DNA of 8,867 nt from a bacterium (lineage in GTDB: Bacteria > Actinomycetota > Acidimicrobiia > Acidimicrobiales > Bin134): NCBI GenBank assembly GCA_028820035.1, contig JAPPKI010000220.1:1-8867 (forward strand), given 5' to 3'. Numbering within the stretch: the stretch's first letter is position 1; the number at the start of each line of letters is the position of its first letter. A program made the translations under genes and the position numbers. Positions 1-8,867 of the stretch are shown one piece after another. Below the pieces are notes generated by a model, which did not search any database, was not told where the DNA came from, and worked only from the letters and a program-made list of their open reading frames with translations.

Positions 1-583
1 GAGCTGACCGAGAACGGGCTGCACGGGGCCACCACCACATGGACCATGTCGCCGTCGTGGTAGCGGTCGATGACCCGCTCGGTGGAGGCCATGATGGAGT
101 CCAGGTCTTCCACCACATGGTCGGGAGGCAGCCCGCCTTGGGATTCGCCCAGATCCATGGAGCCCCGGCTGAGGTGCAGGCGGATGCCAACCGCCGAGGC
201 CGCCTCAACGATGGCGTCGAACACCGCGTCGTCGCCGTGGGGCACCAAGTAGTGATGGTCGGAGGCGGAAGTACACCCGGTGGCGGCCAACTCGCCAAGC
301 CCTACTAGCGCGGCGGCGGCCACGTCGTCCACTGACAGCCGCCCCCACACCGGGTACAGCTCCACCAGCCAGTTGAACAGGTCACAGCCCACCGCCCGCC
401 CTCGGGTCATCCACTGATAGAGGTGATGGTGGGTGTTGGCCAGCCCGGCGGTGATGATGTCGCCGTCCACGTCCACCACCACATCTCCCGGCTGGGTTTC
501 AACGGTGCCGACCTCGGTGATCACACCGTCGGCGATGGCAATGTCGCCGGGCCAGCGGGCCCCCCGCAGCACCGTGCGGGCGC

Positions 584-587
<4 letters not shown>
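1..587 (-). CDS. 8-oxoguanine deaminase-like amidohydrolase (SsnA/AtzB-type), C-terminal part beyond window
   Basis: Metal-dependent amidohydrolase, probably a cytoplasmic aminohydrolase that deaminates 8-oxoguanine (giving urate and ammonia) or a related aminated ring. Only the first 195 residues are present; the family is usually about 450 long. Visible are the beta-strand N-terminal domain, the metal-binding HxH in NTHHHLYQ (His53, His55), the segment GCTSASDHHYLVP (104-116), the block RGSMDLGESQGGLPP (141-155), and APCSPFSVS (187-195) at the edge. The last three blocks are hallmarks of 8-oxoguanine deaminases as opposed to ordinary guanine or cytosine deaminases. The start ATG at 587 overlaps the stop of the upstream PLP gene as ATGA, with GGAG (595-598) seven bases before it, so it is the third gene of the operon. 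The alternative is hydroxydechloroatrazine ethylaminohydrolase (AtzB) or isocytosine-type deaminase activity; family certain, substrate inferred. Confidence 0.92.
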
Positions 588-3327
<2,740 letters not shown>

Positions 3328-3341
3328 CGGCAAACCTGCTG

Positions 3342-3370
3342 ATTCGAAATCGTCACAAAGCGGCAGTCAA
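3342..3370 (-). promoter_or_regulatory. Candidate sigma-70-type promoter for the leftward PLP/deaminase operon
   Basis: On the minus strand, TTGACT (3370-3365, five of six to the -35 consensus) is followed after exactly 17 bases by TCGAAT (3347-3342, four of six to the -10 consensus). Transcription would begin near 3335, only about 8 bases before the preferred GTG start at 3327 and almost on the TTG at 3333. The message would therefore be leaderless or nearly so. Read from sequence only. Confidence 0.45.
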
Positions 3371-3383
3371 GTTTCTCGCGACC

Positions 3384-3400
3384 GCCTGAGCGTTACAGGC
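3384..3400. promoter_or_regulatory. Dyad GCCTG-N7-CAGGC, candidate operator in the divergent intergenic region
   Basis: A perfect 5-base inverted repeat, GCCTGAGCGTTACAGGC, sits between the two divergent gene blocks. It ends directly before TACTCT (3401-3406), which fits the loose actinobacterial -10 pattern TANNNT for the lipoprotein gene, although no convincing -35 box lies upstream of it. A repressor or activator bound here could control the importer and possibly the catabolic operon. The arms are short, so chance is a real alternative. Confidence 0.3.
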
Positions 3401-3433
3401 TACTCTCTTTGGGTTGGCTAGTAGAGCCGTTCC

Positions 3434-3440
3434 GAGGAGG
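3434..3440 (+). promoter_or_regulatory. Strong ribosome binding site of the BMP lipoprotein gene
   Basis: GAGGAGG lies five bases before the ATG at 3446 and matches the anti-Shine-Dalgarno sequence well. It is the strongest site in the window, in keeping with the high expression usually needed for a substrate-binding protein. Confidence 0.8.
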
Positions 3441-3445
3441 GAAAC

Positions 3446-4684
3446 ATGGCCAAGAAGTTTTTGCTGAAGCTGCTGGTAGTGGTGGCGACGATCACGTTGG
3501 TCGCAGCGGGCTGCGGCAACGACGACGATGATGCGGCACCAGAGCCAGCTCCCACGCAGGCGCCCGCGCCGGCGGAAGAGCCGATGGACGACGAGCCCAT
3601 GGATGACGAGCCCATGACGGAAGAGCCGATGGACGACGAGCCCATGACGGAAGAGCCGATGGACGACGAGCCCATGGACGACGAGGTCGTCGCTGCCTTC
3701 GTCTTTGTGGGGCCTGTGGGAGACGCCGGATGGACGTGGGCCCATGATCAAGGCCGCCGCTACGCGGAAGAGCAGACCGGGGCTACCACATTGTTTGTCG
3801 AGAACATTCCCGAGGTCGCTGAGGACTTCCGCTCCGTGGTGGTGGACTTCATAGAGAACGAGGGGGCGGACGTCATTTTCGCCACCTCCTTCGGCTACAT
3901 GGACCCGATGGAAGAACTGGCCGGCGAGTACCCGGACGTGGTGTTCGAGCACGCCAGCGGGTACAAGATGAACGACACCAATTTCGGCAATTTCTTCGGA
4001 CGCATGTACCAGCCCCGCTATCTCTCGGGGATGGCGGCTGGCGCCATGACCCAGGCCAACCAGATCGGCTACGTGGCTGCCTTCCCGATTCCTGAAGTGC
4101 TGCGAGGGATCAACGCCTTCACTCTGGGGGCGCAGCGGGTGAACCCCGATGTGGAAGTCCACGTCACCTGGACCTTCACCTGGTTCGACCCAGCGGTTGA
4201 AGGTGACAGCGCCGCGGCCCTGATCGAGGCCGGAGCCGACGTGATAGCTATGCACCAAGACTCCACTGCGCCCGGCATTGCCGCTCAGGACGCCGGGGCC
4301 CGGTGGGTTTCATACAACTCCGACATGAGTGCCTTCGCTCCCGATGCGTTCATCACCGCACCGGTGTGGAACTGGGGGCCGTACTACGCCCGCATCATCG
4401 ACGCCGTGGCTGCGGGCACCTATTCGCCGGGGGCCTATTGGGGCGGTATGGACGACGAGATCGTCGCCCTGGCCCCGCTGGCCGCTGACGTGCCCGCCGA
4501 CGTGTCCGCCGAGATCGACGCAGTAGCCGCCTCGATCGTCGACGGCTCGTGGGACGTGTTCACCGGCGAGATCCGGGATCAAGACGGCAACGTGGTGGTG
4601 GCCGCAGGCGAGACGCTGGACGATGGCTCCATGCTGGGCATGGGCTACTTCGTCGAGGGTGTCGTCGGCAACGCCGCGCCGTGA
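3446..4684 (+). CDS. BMP/PnrA-family substrate-binding lipoprotein of a nucleoside-type ABC importer
   Basis: A 412-residue lipoprotein that should capture the ligand outside the membrane and deliver it to the permeases encoded downstream. The N-terminus has two lysines, a hydrophobic stretch and a lipobox VAAGC with lipidated Cys23. Next come an acidic and Pro/Ala-rich linker and seven pentapeptide repeats (PMDDE/PMTEE, residues 46-80). The mature domain begins near residue 81 with the BMP signature FVGPVGDAGWTWAHDQG (87-103). Further family blocks are FATSFGYMDPMEEL, LSGMAAGAM, YVAAFPIPEVLRGINAF and the tryptophan-rich WTFTWFDP. Characterised members such as PnrA of Treponema and NupN of Bacillus bind purine nucleosides. 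Here the divergent deaminase operon supports a purine-like ligand, but the residues seen do not fix it. ATG at 3446 follows GAGGAGG. This is the first gene of the transporter operon. Confidence 0.94.
   Translation: MAKKFLLKLLVVVATITLVAAGCGNDDDDAAPEPAPTQAPAPAEEPMDDEPMDDEPMTEEPMDDEPMTEEPMDDEPMDDEVVAAFVFVGPVGDAGWTWAHDQGRRYAEEQTGATTLFVENIPEVAEDFRSVVVDFIENEGADVIFATSFGYMDPMEELAGEYPDVVFEHASGYKMNDTNFGNFFGRMYQPRYLSGMAAGAMTQANQIGYVAAFPIPEVLRGINAFTLGAQRVNPDVEVHVTWTFTWFDPAVEGDSAAALIEAGADVIAMHQDSTAPGIAAQDAGARWVSYNSDMSAFAPDAFITAPVWNWGPYYARIIDAVAAGTYSPGAYWGGMDDEIVALAPLAADVPADVSAEIDAVAASIVDGSWDVFTGEIRDQDGNVVVAAGETLDDGSMLGMGYFVEGVVGNAAP
3581..3685 (+). repeat. Seven tandem 15-base units encoding a PMxxE pentapeptide linker
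   Basis: The units read CCGATGGACGACGAG or close variants such as CCCATGACGGAAGAG, in the protein order DDE, DDE, TEE, DDE, TEE, DDE, DDE after each Pro-Met. They lie inside the lipoprotein gene between the lipidation site and the binding domain. They encode an acidic, probably unstructured tether. Near-identical codons suggest expansion by slippage or recombination, so copy number may vary between strains. Confidence 0.9.
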
Positions 4685-4690
4685 TCTAGG

Positions 4691-4705
4691 CCGGGAGCCT
4701 CCCGG
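4691..4705 (+). terminator. GC-rich hairpin between lipoprotein and ATPase genes, possible attenuator
   Basis: CCGGGAGCCTCCCGG is a perfect inverted repeat that folds as a 6-base-pair stem with a 3-base loop. It starts six bases after the lipoprotein stop and is followed by only three T residues. The weak T tract suggests partial termination or protection of the upstream message from 3' decay rather than a full terminator. That would keep binding protein in excess over the membrane subunits. It also lies just before the GTG start of the ATPase gene and could affect its translation. Confidence 0.45.
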
Positions 4706-4713
4706 TTTCCACA

Positions 4714-6231
4714 GTGGCATCCTCTGGTGCCGACTATGCGGTCTGGCTCCGGGGAATTGAGAAGCAGTTCCCTGGAGTGATCGCTTGCGCCGGGGCCGAC
4801 CTGCGGGTCCGCCCCGGCACCATTCACGCACTCCTTGGCGAGAATGGCGCGGGCAAGACCACCATGGTCAACGTGCTGGCCGGGGTCTACCGGCCCGACG
4901 CCGGCGAGGTGTGGGTGAACGGCCAGCAGCACCAGTTCCAGTCGCCGGCCGACGCCATCGCCGCCGGCGTTGGGATGGTGTACCAGGAGTTCCGGTTGGT
5001 GCCCACCCTGACCGTGGCCGAGAACATCGTGCTTGGAGCTGCTCCGGGGCTGCTTCGGACCGCTGAGATCGTGGAGCGGGTGGCCGAGCTGTCGGCGGCG
5101 TACGGCATGGCTGCCGATCCCACCCGACCGGTGTGGCAGCTCTCGATGGGAGAGCGCCAGCGGGTGGAGATCCTCAAGTCGTTATGGCGGAACGCCTCGG
5201 TGCTGGTGATGGACGAGCCCACCGCGGTGTTGACCCCCGGCGAGGCTGCCGAGTTGGGGTCCACCCTTCGGGCCATGGCCGAGGAGGGTCGCTCGGTCAT
5301 CTACATCAGCCACAAATTGGATCAGGTGGTGGCCTTCTGCGATGAGGCCACTGTTTTGCGCCAGGGCAAGACCGCGGCCACCGTCGACAACTTGCAAGAT
5401 GTGGATCTGACCAAGTTGGCCGAGATGATGGTGGGCACATCTGGGGGCGGGAATGTGGATCGCCCTCCCCCCCGAGACAGAGGCCCCGAGGTTCTGTCCT
5501 TGCAGAACATCGGTTCCCTCAACGACCGCGGACTGCCGGCGCTGATCGACATCAACATGACCGTTCACTCTGGTGAGATCGTGGGCATCGTCGGAGTATC
5601 GGGCAATGGCCAGAAGGAGCTGGCCGAGGTCATCACCGGACTGCGTCGGCCCACTCAGGGCCGGGTCGCACTCAAGGAGCAAGATGTCACCGGGGCGTCG
5701 CCCGGAGACCGCTATCGCTTGGGCCTGGCCTATGTGCCCGAAGACCGCCTCGGGGTGGGTTTGGCCCCCAAGATGTCGGTGGTGGACAACGCGGTGGTTC
5801 GGTCGTACAAATCCCAGCGACGGGGACTCATGTTGGTAATGGACCGATGCGTCGAGTTCTGCCAAATCTTGGTGGAGCGATTCGGGGTGCGGGTGGGCCG
5901 CCTGAATGATCCGATAGCCGGACTGTCGGGCGGCAACCTCCAGCGTCTGCTGCTGGGCCGCGAGCTGGCCGAACAGCCCGCGGTGCTGGTGGCGGCCCAA
6001 CCCACCCGGGGCTTGGATGTGCAGGGAGTGGCCGCCATCCAAAGCCACTTGGTGGAGCAGCGGGCCAACGGGGTGGGGGTGTTGTTGATCTCAGAGGACC
6101 TCGACGAGTTGCAGGCTCTGTCCGACGTTCTGCTGGTGATGTACGAGGGCCGTGTGGTGGGCGAATACCCCCCCGACGTCACCCCGAGATCGATCTTGGG
6201 CTCGGCCATGGCCGGGAATCCGCCGACATGA
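4714..6231 (+). CDS. Nucleoside ABC importer ATP-binding protein (NupO-like, two fused nucleotide-binding domains)
   Basis: A 505-residue cytoplasmic ATPase with two ABC domains in one chain, the layout of the sugar/nucleoside CUT2-like importers. Domain 1 is complete: Walker A GENGAGKTT (42-50), Q-loop Gln91, signature LSMGE (143-147), Walker B VLVMDEPT with Asp167 and Glu168, and switch His200. Domain 2 is degenerate: its P-loop GVSGNGQKEL (294-303) has Gln300 where the catalytic lysine should be, Walker B is LVAAQPT with Ala428-Gln429 replacing Asp-Glu, and Glu461 replaces the switch histidine, but the signature LSGGN (404-408) is intact. This asymmetry is usual in the family. The GTG at 4714 is the only start after an in-frame stop at 4687, and it lacks a good ribosome site. 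The stop overlaps the first permease gene by ATGA. It energises import of the ligand captured by the BMP lipoprotein. Confidence 0.95.
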   Translation: MASSGADYAVWLRGIEKQFPGVIACAGADLRVRPGTIHALLGENGAGKTTMVNVLAGVYRPDAGEVWVNGQQHQFQSPADAIAAGVGMVYQEFRLVPTLTVAENIVLGAAPGLLRTAEIVERVAELSAAYGMAADPTRPVWQLSMGERQRVEILKSLWRNASVLVMDEPTAVLTPGEAAELGSTLRAMAEEGRSVIYISHKLDQVVAFCDEATVLRQGKTAATVDNLQDVDLTKLAEMMVGTSGGGNVDRPPPRDRGPEVLSLQNIGSLNDRGLPALIDINMTVHSGEIVGIVGVSGNGQKELAEVITGLRRPTQGRVALKEQDVTGASPGDRYRLGLAYVPEDRLGVGLAPKMSVVDNAVVRSYKSQRRGLMLVMDRCVEFCQILVERFGVRVGRLNDPIAGLSGGNLQRLLLGRELAEQPAVLVAAQPTRGLDVQGVAAIQSHLVEQRANGVGVLLISEDLDELQALSDVLLVMYEGRVVGEYPPDVTPRSILGSAMAGNPPT

Positions 6232-7340
6232 TAAGACCAATCTTGGTTCGGCGCGACCGGGTGGTGCCCGCAACCCAGGCAGTGGCCTTTGTGGTCGGCA
6301 TTGCCGCGGCGCTGGCGCTGGGGTTGATCTTGCTGTGGACATCGGGTCACAACCCGGCCGAGGTGTACGAGCGGATGTTCGACTCCGCGTTCGTGGGCAC
6401 TGATTCGCTGGCTCGGACTTTGGAGAGGGCCACTCCTCTGGCGCTGACCGGTTTGGCAGTAGCCGTGGCCGGATCGATGGGATTGTGGAACATCGGGGCC
6501 GAAGGCCAGATGATGGCCGGTGCCACCGTCGCTACTGGAGTGGCCATGACGGCCGACGGACTGCCTGGTCCGTTGCTGATAGCGGTGATGGTGGTTGCCG
6601 GCGTGGCCGGGGGCATGGTGTTGATGCTCGGTCCCGCTCTGGCCCGGTCGCATCTGGGGGTGAGCGAGATCATCACCACGCTGATGCTCGTCTATGTGGC
6701 CATCCGGGTGGTGGAGTGGTTGGAAACCGGCCCGTGGAAGGATCCTGCATCTCATGGATTCGCAGTGATCGAGCCGGTGCCCGAGCAGGCATCGCTTCCG
6801 GGGCTGTTCGGCCGGGCCAACGTGGGGACGCTCATCGCATTGGGATTGCTGATCGTGTTCTCACTAGCGGTGTCCCGCACTGCGTGGGGATACGAGCTGC
6901 GCTTGTCCGGGTCTTCGCCCAACACGGCCCGCTATGCCGGGATCTCCTTGAGCCGTAAGGTGCTGACGGCACTGCTGCTTTCGGGCGGCATCGCCGGATT
7001 GGCTGGCGCAGTGCAGCTCACTGGATCGGCCACCCGGCTGGAATCAGGCCTGTCCAACGGGTACGGGTTCGCCGGGATCATCGTGGCCGCATTGGCTCTC
7101 ATGCGTCCCTCGGGGGTGGCGGTGGCGGCCGTTGTATTCGGCGGGGTGCAGGTGGGCGGACAGAGCATCCAGACCCTGGGTGTGAGTTCGGCCATCTCCG
7201 ACATCTTGCAGGCCATGATCCTGTTCGGGGCGCTGGTGGCCGCGGTCTTCTTCAATTACCGAGTTCGCTGGACTGGGCCAGCAGGGGAGTCGCTGGTCGA
7301 TGAGCCCGAAGAAGCCGACATGGCAGCGGAAGGCGCCTGA
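6228..7340 (+). CDS. Nucleoside ABC importer permease 1 (NupP-like, BPD_transp_2 family)
   Basis: A 370-residue integral membrane protein, one of the two different permeases of the importer. It has a positively charged N-terminus, a first membrane helix around residues 17-37, and several later hydrophobic segments, ending near VFFNYRVRW with a charged tail in the cytoplasm. The family block GLWNIGAEGQMM (85-96), the segment GVSEIITTLMLVYVA and the later NGYGFAGIIVAALALMRP are typical of the NupP/YufP side of BMP transporters. The length suits the family (about 350). The ATG overlaps the ATPase stop (ATGA), and its stop shares one base with the second permease start. The ligand pathway is expected at the interface with the second permease. 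Confidence 0.94.
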   Translation: MIRPILVRRDRVVPATQAVAFVVGIAAALALGLILLWTSGHNPAEVYERMFDSAFVGTDSLARTLERATPLALTGLAVAVAGSMGLWNIGAEGQMMAGATVATGVAMTADGLPGPLLIAVMVVAGVAGGMVLMLGPALARSHLGVSEIITTLMLVYVAIRVVEWLETGPWKDPASHGFAVIEPVPEQASLPGLFGRANVGTLIALGLLIVFSLAVSRTAWGYELRLSGSSPNTARYAGISLSRKVLTALLLSGGIAGLAGAVQLTGSATRLESGLSNGYGFAGIIVAALALMRPSGVAVAAVVFGGVQVGGQSIQTLGVSSAISDILQAMILFGALVAAVFFNYRVRWTGPAGESLVDEPEEADMAAEGA

Positions 7341-8296
7341 TGTCTGAAGCCGCCCTGGTCGGGTTGTTTGTGGCCACGGTGCAGTTCGCCACGCTGGTGT
7401 TCCTCGCCGCGCTGGGCGAGCTGATCGCCGAGCGGGCCGGCGTGCTCAACCTCGGGGTTGAGGGCATGATGGCCATGGGCGCGGTGAGCGGGTTCATGGT
7501 GGGTTTGGAAACCGGCAGCCCGTGGGCTGCGTTCTTCGCCGCCGCGGCGGTCGGCGCGTTGGTGGGCGGACTCCACGCCATGGTGAGCGTGGTGTTGGGC
7601 GCCGATCAAGTGGTGTCGGGTTTGGCCTTGACCATTGGGGGGCTGGGGTTGGCCGCCTACGTAGGCCGCAACGTGGTGGGGGAACGTCCCGAAACCCAGT
7701 TCACCGATCTGGGCATTGCCGGGCTGGCCGACATTCGCTGGTTCGGCGACATCTTCTTCGACCAGCCGCCGGTGGTGTATTTGACTGTGTTGCTGGGTTT
7801 GGCGGTGTGGTTTGTGCTGGCCCGCACCCGGCTGGGGCTTGCCCTGCGGGCGGTGGGAGAGTCGGCGCCCACCACCGATGCGGTGGGCCATTCGGTTATG
7901 GCACTGCGTGCGGGGGCGGTCATGGTTGGCGGTGCGTTCGCGGGGGCGGCCGGGTCGTTCTTGTCGCTGTACATGGCGCCGGGCTGGACCGAGGGCATGG
8001 TGGCGGGCCGGGGCTGGATTGCGGTCGCCCTGGTGATCTTCGGGGCGTGGCGGCCAGGGCGTTTGGCCTTGGGGGCACTGCTGTTCGGCTTCACGCTGGC
8101 CCTGCAACCCCGGTTGCAGTCCTTCGACATCGAGTTCTTAGGGGTGCAGGTCAACCGCATCTCGCCGGCGCTGTTGGGCATCCTCCCCTTCGTGCTCACC
8201 GTGGTGGTGCTGGTGATCATCAGCTGGCGCTATCGTCACCGCCCCTCACCGGCACCGGCCGCCCTGGGACTGCCGTATCGTCGAGAAGAACGCTGA
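7340..8296 (+). CDS. Nucleoside ABC importer permease 2 (NupQ-like, BPD_transp_2 family)
   Basis: A 318-residue membrane protein that pairs with the upstream permease. The diagnostic block ERAGVLNLGVEGMMAMGA (31-48) follows the first membrane segment, as in NupQ/YufQ proteins. Later blocks are GADQVVSGLALTIGGLGL, LGLALRAVGESAPTTDAVG on the cytoplasmic loop thought to contact the ATPase, and GAWRPGRLALGALLFG. The start ATG at 7340 overlaps the previous stop as TGATG, with GGAAGG (7328-7333) six bases upstream, so it is translationally coupled but also has its own ribosome site. The length matches the family (about 310-320). It completes a binding protein, ATPase, permease, permease operon. Confidence 0.94.
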   Translation: MSEAALVGLFVATVQFATLVFLAALGELIAERAGVLNLGVEGMMAMGAVSGFMVGLETGSPWAAFFAAAAVGALVGGLHAMVSVVLGADQVVSGLALTIGGLGLAAYVGRNVVGERPETQFTDLGIAGLADIRWFGDIFFDQPPVVYLTVLLGLAVWFVLARTRLGLALRAVGESAPTTDAVGHSVMALRAGAVMVGGAFAGAAGSFLSLYMAPGWTEGMVAGRGWIAVALVIFGAWRPGRLALGALLFGFTLALQPRLQSFDIEFLGVQVNRISPALLGILPFVLTVVVLVIISWRYRHRPSPAPAALGLPYRREER

Positions 8297-8312
8297 GTCA
8301 ATCGTCACCGGC

Positions 8313-8329
8313 GGGGAGTAGGGTTCCCC
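8313..8329 (+). promoter_or_regulatory. Small hairpin overlapping the ribosome site of the MFS gene
   Basis: GGGGA (8313-8317) pairs with TCCCC (8325-8329) around a 7-base loop that carries AGGG, the best ribosome-binding candidate before the ATG at 8331. It may restrict translation of the transporter gene. The stem is short, and no run of T follows, so it is not a convincing terminator for the importer operon. Confidence 0.25.
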
Positions 8330-8330
8330 G

Positions 8331-8867
8331 ATGGCTGTGAGCACCTCGTCGAGCACGGCGCGCCAGTTCATTCCCTATTTCGTTGTCACCGGCGCGCTGT
8401 CTCTGGGCTATGGCTCGGTGTTCACCCTGTTGGCCGAGATCGAAGACGAATACGGGGTAAGCGGATTCGAAATTGGGCTGATCGCGGGTGCAGGCCTCTA
8501 CGCCGGGGTTATTGCCCAAGTGGGTTTGGCTCGCTTTGCCGACAAAGGCCATATCCGATTGCTGGTTCATGCGGGGATCATCGTGGCCATGGTCTCCATG
8601 TTGGGGATGGCGACGGCCAATAATGCCTGGCAATTCATCGTGGCTCGCTTCTTTCTCGGTGCGGGCATTGGGATGGTTGCCCCGGCCGTACGTCGCATTC
8701 TCATTACCCGTGATCCTTCCAACATGGGCAAGAACTTGGGCGCGATGAGCGCATTCGACATCAGCGGCTTCGTGCTCGGGCCGCTCGTGGCCGCGTTATT
8801 TGCCCACTTCTTCAACCTGCATGCTTCGTTCTGGTTCCTGGCCGCGCTCTATGCCCTGGTGTATGGC
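8331..8867 (+). CDS. Major facilitator superfamily transporter, N-terminal part, cut by right edge
   Basis: The frame from ATG 8331 is open to the end of the window (179 residues); a full MFS protein is about 400 or more. Visible are a first membrane helix at about 13-34, a second at about 47-64, then the MFS loop motif A as GLARFADKGHIR (65-76) with the conserved Asp71, helix 3 (about 77-95), helix 4 containing RFFLGAGIGMVAPA (106-119) with the conserved Arg106, and a motif C-like helix 5, SAFDISGFVLGPLVA (140-154). It starts 34 bases after the last permease gene on the same strand and may be part of the operon or a separate unit. AGGG at 8320-8323 is the likely ribosome site; GTG at 8337 is an alternative start. 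Substrate and direction cannot be told; given its neighbours, a purine, base or product exporter is possible but speculative. Confidence 0.85.
   Translation, partial: MAVSTSSSTARQFIPYFVVTGALSLGYGSVFTLLAEIEDEYGVSGFEIGLIAGAGLYAGVIAQVGLARFADKGHIRLLVHAGIIVAMVSMLGMATANNAWQFIVARFFLGAGIGMVAPAVRRILITRDPSNMGKNLGAMSAFDISGFVLGPLVAALFAHFFNLHASFWFLAALYALVYG

Noticed and set aside
3353..4258. A 301-codon minus-strand open frame with a repeated His-Gly-Leu-Val pattern.
   Set aside because: The repeat is only the antisense reading of the tandem units in the lipoprotein gene; the plus-strand frame has a signal peptide, lipobox and BMP motifs.
5182..6048. A 288-codon minus-strand open frame inside the ATPase gene.
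   Set aside because: No domain motif, and it lies fully within a gene with unmistakable ABC ATPase signatures.
5877..6120. Loss of catalytic residues in the second ATPase domain as a sign of gene decay.
   Set aside because: Gln at the P-loop lysine position, AAQPT at Walker B and a missing switch histidine are normal for the second domain of this importer family; the frame is intact.

Overview
The window looks like chromosomal DNA from a high-GC bacterium, most likely an actinomycete. The evidence is strong G/C at third codon positions, GTG and TTG start codons, tightly overlapping genes, and a lipoprotein with a long acidic, proline- and methionine-rich linker after the lipid-anchored cysteine. 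That linker style recalls lipoproteins of Acidimicrobiia metagenome assemblies, but the taxon is an inference. No rRNA, tRNA, CRISPR array, insertion sequence or phage gene is visible.

Two gene blocks diverge from an intergenic region of about 118 bases (3328-3445). The leftward block (minus strand, 3327 down to the left edge) holds two different fold-type II pyridoxal-phosphate (PLP) enzymes followed by an amidohydrolase. The amidohydrolase closely resembles 8-oxoguanine deaminase (the SsnA/AtzB-like group) and is cut by the left edge. Its genes are joined by a TAATG junction and an ATGA junction, so they form one operon with probable translational coupling.

The rightward block (3446-8296) encodes a complete ABC importer of the BMP/PnrA nucleoside family. 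It consists of a substrate-binding lipoprotein, a double-domain ATPase and two permeases, equivalent in order to the NupN/O/P/Q guanosine importer of Bacillus. The ATPase and permease genes overlap (ATGA, TGATG). A GC-rich hairpin separates the lipoprotein gene from the ATPase gene and may set their relative expression. After a gap of 34 bases, a major facilitator superfamily transporter begins and runs off the right edge.

The simplest reading is a purine or modified-purine scavenging locus: the importer brings in purine nucleosides or related compounds, the deaminase removes the exocyclic amine from an oxidised purine or similar ring, and the two PLP enzymes act on amino-acid-like products or on a separate substrate. 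The importer and deaminase assignments are firm at family level. The roles and substrates of the two PLP enzymes are unknown, and their fixed position in this operon is the most interesting feature of the window.
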